Source: JAAZDN01 sp964440875
GTDB taxonomy: Bacteria; Bacillota_I; Bacilli_A; Erysipelotrichales; Erysipelotrichaceae
Assembly (NCBI GenBank): GCA_964440875.1
Contig: CAYTTS010000005.1
Span: forward strand, 1-33,868
Direction: 5' to 3'
DNA length: 33,868 nt
The notes under the pieces are model-generated. The model worked only from the letters and a program-made list of their open reading frames with translations, was not told where the DNA came from and did no database searches. A program made the position numbers and the translations under genes. Of this stretch, positions 31,426 to 33,868 are shown piece by piece (position 1 is the stretch's first letter; each line of letters begins with the position of its first letter).

Positions 31426-32406
31426 ATGAAAATTGGAATAATCGGCACAAACTTTATTAGTGATAATATGGTTGAAGCAACTAGAACAAGTAAGTTATAT
31501 GATTTAGAAATTGTTTGTAGTAGAAATATCGCCAATGCTAAAGATTTCGCTAATAAACATGGGATAGATAATTTTACTGACAAGTATGAGGATTTTTTAA
31601 TGTATGATTTAGATGCAGTGTATATAGCGGTACCAAATGCTTTACACTTTGACATCGCTAAATTTTTCTTAAATGAAAAGATTGCTGTTTTCTGTGAAAA
31701 GCCAATGGCAAGTAATTATACTGAGGTTAAAGAGTTGATTGATTTAGCAAAAGAAAACAATACACTTCTAATGGAAGGTATTGTACCAATCTATACGGAT
31801 GGTTTTAAAGCTATCAAGGATAATCTTGTTCATATTGGTGAAGTAAGAAGTGCAATACTTTCGATGAATCAATATTCATCCCGTTATGATGCATACCGTG
31901 ATGGTGTCGTTTTAAATGCATTTAAGAACAGTTTATCAAATGGTTCCACAATGGATATTGCGATATATCCGCTATCAGTAGCTATCGCTTTATTTGGAAA
32001 ACCAAGAGAAATTAGCGCAAGTGCATTTATGCTAGAATCAAAAGTAGATGGTAAAGGAACGATCTTACTACACTATGATACGAAAGATGTCATAATAACT
32101 CACTCTAAGATTAATAATCAAATCTTAAAACCTGAGATACAAGGTGAGGATGGAGTCATTCAAATTAATCATATAAGTTTAGTTGACCAGATTAGCCTTC
32201 AGCTTAATAAAGAAGAATTAAAAGTAGTATATGAAGACTTTGAAGTTCAACCTATGTTATTTGAATTTATCGATTTCGCTAATGCCTATAATAACAATAA
32301 GATCGAAGTCTTTGAGGGAGCACATCAACTAAGTCTTGATATTCACGAAATATTAACAGAAGCTCGTAATATATGTGGTATAGTATTTCCAGCAGACAAC
32401 AAATAA
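31426..32406 (+). CDS. Gfo/Idh/MocA-family oxidoreductase
   Basis: This is a predicted NAD(P)-dependent sugar or polyol dehydrogenase; the substrate is not predictable. The 326-residue protein has an N-terminal Rossmann fold (MKIGIIGTNFIS, with Thr-Asn in place of the usual second glycine pair). AVPNALHF and the catalytic-lysine motif CEKPMASN (EKP at 91-93) follow. The C-terminal half is the usual beta-sheet substrate domain. The catalytic His of many members is not obvious in the expected position. A modest AGGTG ribosome site precedes the ATG. A terminator stem starts within the stop codon. Confidence 0.9.
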   Translation: MKIGIIGTNFISDNMVEATRTSKLYDLEIVCSRNIANAKDFANKHGIDNFTDKYEDFLMYDLDAVYIAVPNALHFDIAKFFLNEKIAVFCEKPMASNYTEVKELIDLAKENNTLLMEGIVPIYTDGFKAIKDNLVHIGEVRSAILSMNQYSSRYDAYRDGVVLNAFKNSLSNGSTMDIAIYPLSVAIALFGKPREISASAFMLESKVDGKGTILLHYDTKDVIITHSKINNQILKPEIQGEDGVIQINHISLVDQISLQLNKEELKVVYEDFEVQPMLFEFIDFANAYNNNKIEVFEGAHQLSLDIHEILTEARNICGIVFPADNK

Positions 32407-32429
32407 AAGATGAGTAATCATCTTTTTTT
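32406..32429 (+). terminator. Intrinsic terminator between the oxidoreductase and the phosphoesterase
   Basis: AAAGATGA pairs with TCATCTTT around a four-base loop, followed by a run of seven T (including paired bases). It begins at the last base of the oxidoreductase stop and ends three bases before the AAGGAGGA ribosome site of the next gene. Confidence 0.85.
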
Positions 32430-32442
32430 ATAAGGAGGAACT

Positions 32443-33144
32443 ATGAGTAAAAAAATATATGCACTCTCAGACATTCATGGCCGAGATATTAATATAAGTA
32501 TGTTTGAAGATAAGGGATTTGATTTAAAAAATAAAAATCATATTATTGTCTTAGTTGGTGATTATTTTGACCGTAATGATAAAAATCTCTTAGTCTTAAG
32601 ATTCATTGAAAAGTATAAAAAAGTATTAAAGGATAGATTTATCGCATTAAAAGGAAACCATGATGAGTTTGTTTTTAACTTCATTAAATATATTGAGGAT
32701 AATGTTGACTTTGAAAATAAACTTACTCACAATGAAGAAAACTTAGATCGTTGGCTACGTAATGGCGGAGATATAACGATAAGACAATTATTTGGACCTT
32801 ATAAGGGGCGTTATACAAAATCTAAACAGAAAGCTTTACTAAGACTAAAAGACTTTGAAGCTATTGTTGATGATTATTACGAGACTGACAATTACATTTT
32901 TACCCACGCTTCAATTAATGAAGAGCGAATTATTGATGTTTGGGATCGTGACTTTATGCATACAGGATTTAATACGAATAAAACAACCATAATTGGTCAT
33001 ACAACCCATAAGTATCTAGTGGAAAACTCAAAGATATATGATTTTGGGCTCGGTAGTGTCGCCCAGTCACTTAATCAAACAAAAAGCCCAGTCCTTAATA
33101 TTGATAATGGACTAGGCAATAATATTGTTGTTTTCGAAGACTAA
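32443..33144 (+). CDS. Calcineurin-like metallophosphoesterase (PP2A / PrpE-type)
   Basis: The 233-residue protein carries the full metal-binding set of this superfamily: DIHG (10-13), GDYFDR (39-44), GNHDE (71-75), THAS and GHTTH. The layout resembles bacterial PPP-family Ser/Thr phosphatases and symmetric or asymmetric diadenosine tetraphosphatases. Which substrate it uses cannot be decided. It has an excellent ribosome site. No promoter fits between the preceding terminator and the start, so expression probably needs readthrough. Its last 20 codons contain, on the opposite strand, the terminator of the convergent methyltransferase gene. The stop directly abuts that gene's stop. Confidence 0.88.
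   Translation: MSKKIYALSDIHGRDINISMFEDKGFDLKNKNHIIVLVGDYFDRNDKNLLVLRFIEKYKKVLKDRFIALKGNHDEFVFNFIKYIEDNVDFENKLTHNEENLDRWLRNGGDITIRQLFGPYKGRYTKSKQKALLRLKDFEAIVDDYYETDNYIFTHASINEERIIDVWDRDFMHTGFNTNKTTIIGHTTHKYLVENSKIYDFGLGSVAQSLNQTKSPVLNIDNGLGNNIVVFED
33081..33117 (-). terminator. Terminator of the methyltransferase gene inside the phosphoesterase coding region
   Basis: On the minus strand, GCCTAGTCC pairs with GGACTGGGC over nine bases (one U-G pair) around a 14-base loop, then UUUUUG. It lies 28 bases past the methyltransferase stop, within the 3' coding end of the convergent phosphoesterase gene. On the plus strand the same position is a C/A mismatch and no U-run follows, so it should act on the minus strand. 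Confidence 0.6.
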
Positions 33145-33868
33145 TTATTTAATTTTCTGTAATTCTAGTAACTTTTGTGTGAAATTATACTCTTTTTGTA
33201 AAGAGCGAATATTTTCTAAAGCTAAGTCATCAGACTTGCCTGTAAATCTAGCTCTTATCATTAAGTTCTTTAGTGAATGAGAACTATCTATATATTCAAT
33301 AACTTGCGTTTGATAACCCTTATACTGAAGTACATTAGCGCGTACTGTATCAGTTAAAAGAGCACTCATACGCTCTTTTATTATCTTAAAGTCTAACATT
33401 TTACTATAAGTGTCTGATTTCAATTGTGTATATAATTCATTCTGACAACACGGAACACTTACAATGTATTTAACTTTCCACTCTAAGGCTTTATTTAAAG
33501 CAAGATCTGTCGCAATATCACACGCATGAAGTGATATCATCATATCAACATCACTAATTTCAACATCATTGATATCTCCACAAATAAACTTCAAATTGTT
33601 ATATCCATATTTTATGGCTAATTTACGGTTATCTTCTATAACATCCGCTTTTAAATCAATACCAATCATTTCAACATCTAATTTTAATGTATTACTTAAA
33701 TATTCATATAAAATAAATGTTAAATATGATTTACCTGATCCAAAGTCAACAATCTTTAACTTATCTAAATTATCATTCTTTATTAAGTCATCTACTAACT
33801 CAATATACTTATTAATTTGTCTAAATTTATCCGACATTGAGTTAATAATTGTATTATTTTGTGAGACA
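33145..33868 (-). CDS. Class I SAM-dependent methyltransferase (Methyltransf_32-like), 5' truncated by window edge
   Basis: The visible part has a Rossmann fold with FGSGKSYLTFILYEYL (motif I), a GIDLK acid after the second strand, SLHACDIATD, and SVPCCQNEL. HACD..TD and CCQ(N/H)E are typical of the Methyltransf_32 group; its substrate is not established. An ATG at 33837 would give 230 residues. However, the frame stays open from there to the window end (ten more codons, reading ...NTIINS before MSDKFRQIN), and no ribosome site precedes that ATG. Homologues I recall carry a long N-terminal part ending in a similar (D)KFRQIN segment. I therefore treat the gene as incomplete at its 5' end. Confidence 0.8.
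   Translation of the reverse strand, partial: VSQNNTIINSMSDKFRQINKYIELVDDLIKNDNLDKLKIVDFGSGKSYLTFILYEYLSNTLKLDVEMIGIDLKADVIEDNRKLAIKYGYNNLKFICGDINDVEISDVDMMISLHACDIATDLALNKALEWKVKYIVSVPCCQNELYTQLKSDTYSKMLDFKIIKERMSALLTDTVRANVLQYKGYQTQVIEYIDSSHSLKNLMIRARFTGKSDDLALENIRSLQKEYNFTQKLLELQKIK

Noticed and set aside
1..33868. Mobile elements, prophage, CRISPR arrays, tRNA or rRNA genes
   Set aside because: No direct-repeat arrays, transposase or integrase motifs, CCA-ended cloverleaf or rRNA-like sequence was seen; gene order and base composition look uniform.

Overview
The window is a gene-dense, AT-rich stretch of chromosome from a cell-walled, low-GC Gram-positive bacterium (Bacillota). Gene content points to Bacilli or Erysipelotrichia, but I cannot fix the genus. 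The reasons are the hprK-lgt-trxB and yvcK-whiA neighbourhoods typical of Bacillota, an ECF-type folate transporter subunit, FtsEX with secreted wall hydrolases, a FemXAB peptidoglycan-bridge enzyme, and strong AGGAGG-like ribosome sites. Trp is written TGG throughout and TGA is a rare stop (2 of 31 genes; 21 TAA, 8 TAG), so the standard bacterial code applies. Thirty-one protein genes are supported. No rRNA, tRNA, CRISPR, insertion sequence or prophage was seen, and no gene-free stretch exceeds about 155 bases.
Layout. Positions 1-3427 hold a lower-glycolysis operon on the minus strand, pgk-tpiA-eno, with its own promoter and terminator. Positions 3486-7510 hold a minus-strand operon: an orphan solute-binding lipoprotein, then ung, folC and folT. 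Positions 7589-11600 hold single or small minus-strand units: a secreted CAP-domain protein, a methylguanine-DNA methyltransferase behind lemA, a FemXAB-type transferase, and a small XRE regulator. Positions 11615-14417 hold a 2-hydroxyacid dehydrogenase, yvcK and whiA, joined by one-base stop/start overlaps. Positions 14479-27224 hold one long minus-strand series: ftsE, ftsX, a coiled-coil M23 peptidase, an S41 protease, uvrB, (terminator plus probable promoter), uvrA, hprK, an lgt-ppaX fusion and trxB. Positions 27310-28902 are plus strand: a probable rRNA methyltransferase and an RluA-type pseudouridine synthase that appears to start at AUC. Positions 28904-31326 are minus strand: cardiolipin synthase and a patatin-like lipase. 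Positions 31374-33144 are plus strand: a Gfo/Idh/MocA oxidoreductase and a metallophosphoesterase. The right edge cuts a minus-strand methyltransferase gene.
How the genes fit together. FtsE and FtsX form the membrane ATPase complex expected to control the coiled-coil M23 hydrolase encoded next; the S41 protease follows. HprK sets HPr-Ser phosphorylation. Its dephosphorylation releases pyrophosphate, which PpaX normally hydrolyses; here the PpaX-like domain is fused to the C-terminus of the membrane enzyme Lgt. FolT imports folate that FolC polyglutamylates.
Most notable observations: the Lgt-PpaX fusion; the apparent AUC start of the pseudouridine synthase; a six-cysteine, zinc-competent M23 peptidase beside FtsEX; a dehydrogenase where rapZ usually sits; and several intrinsic terminators that overlap coding sequence or abut the next gene's ribosome site.
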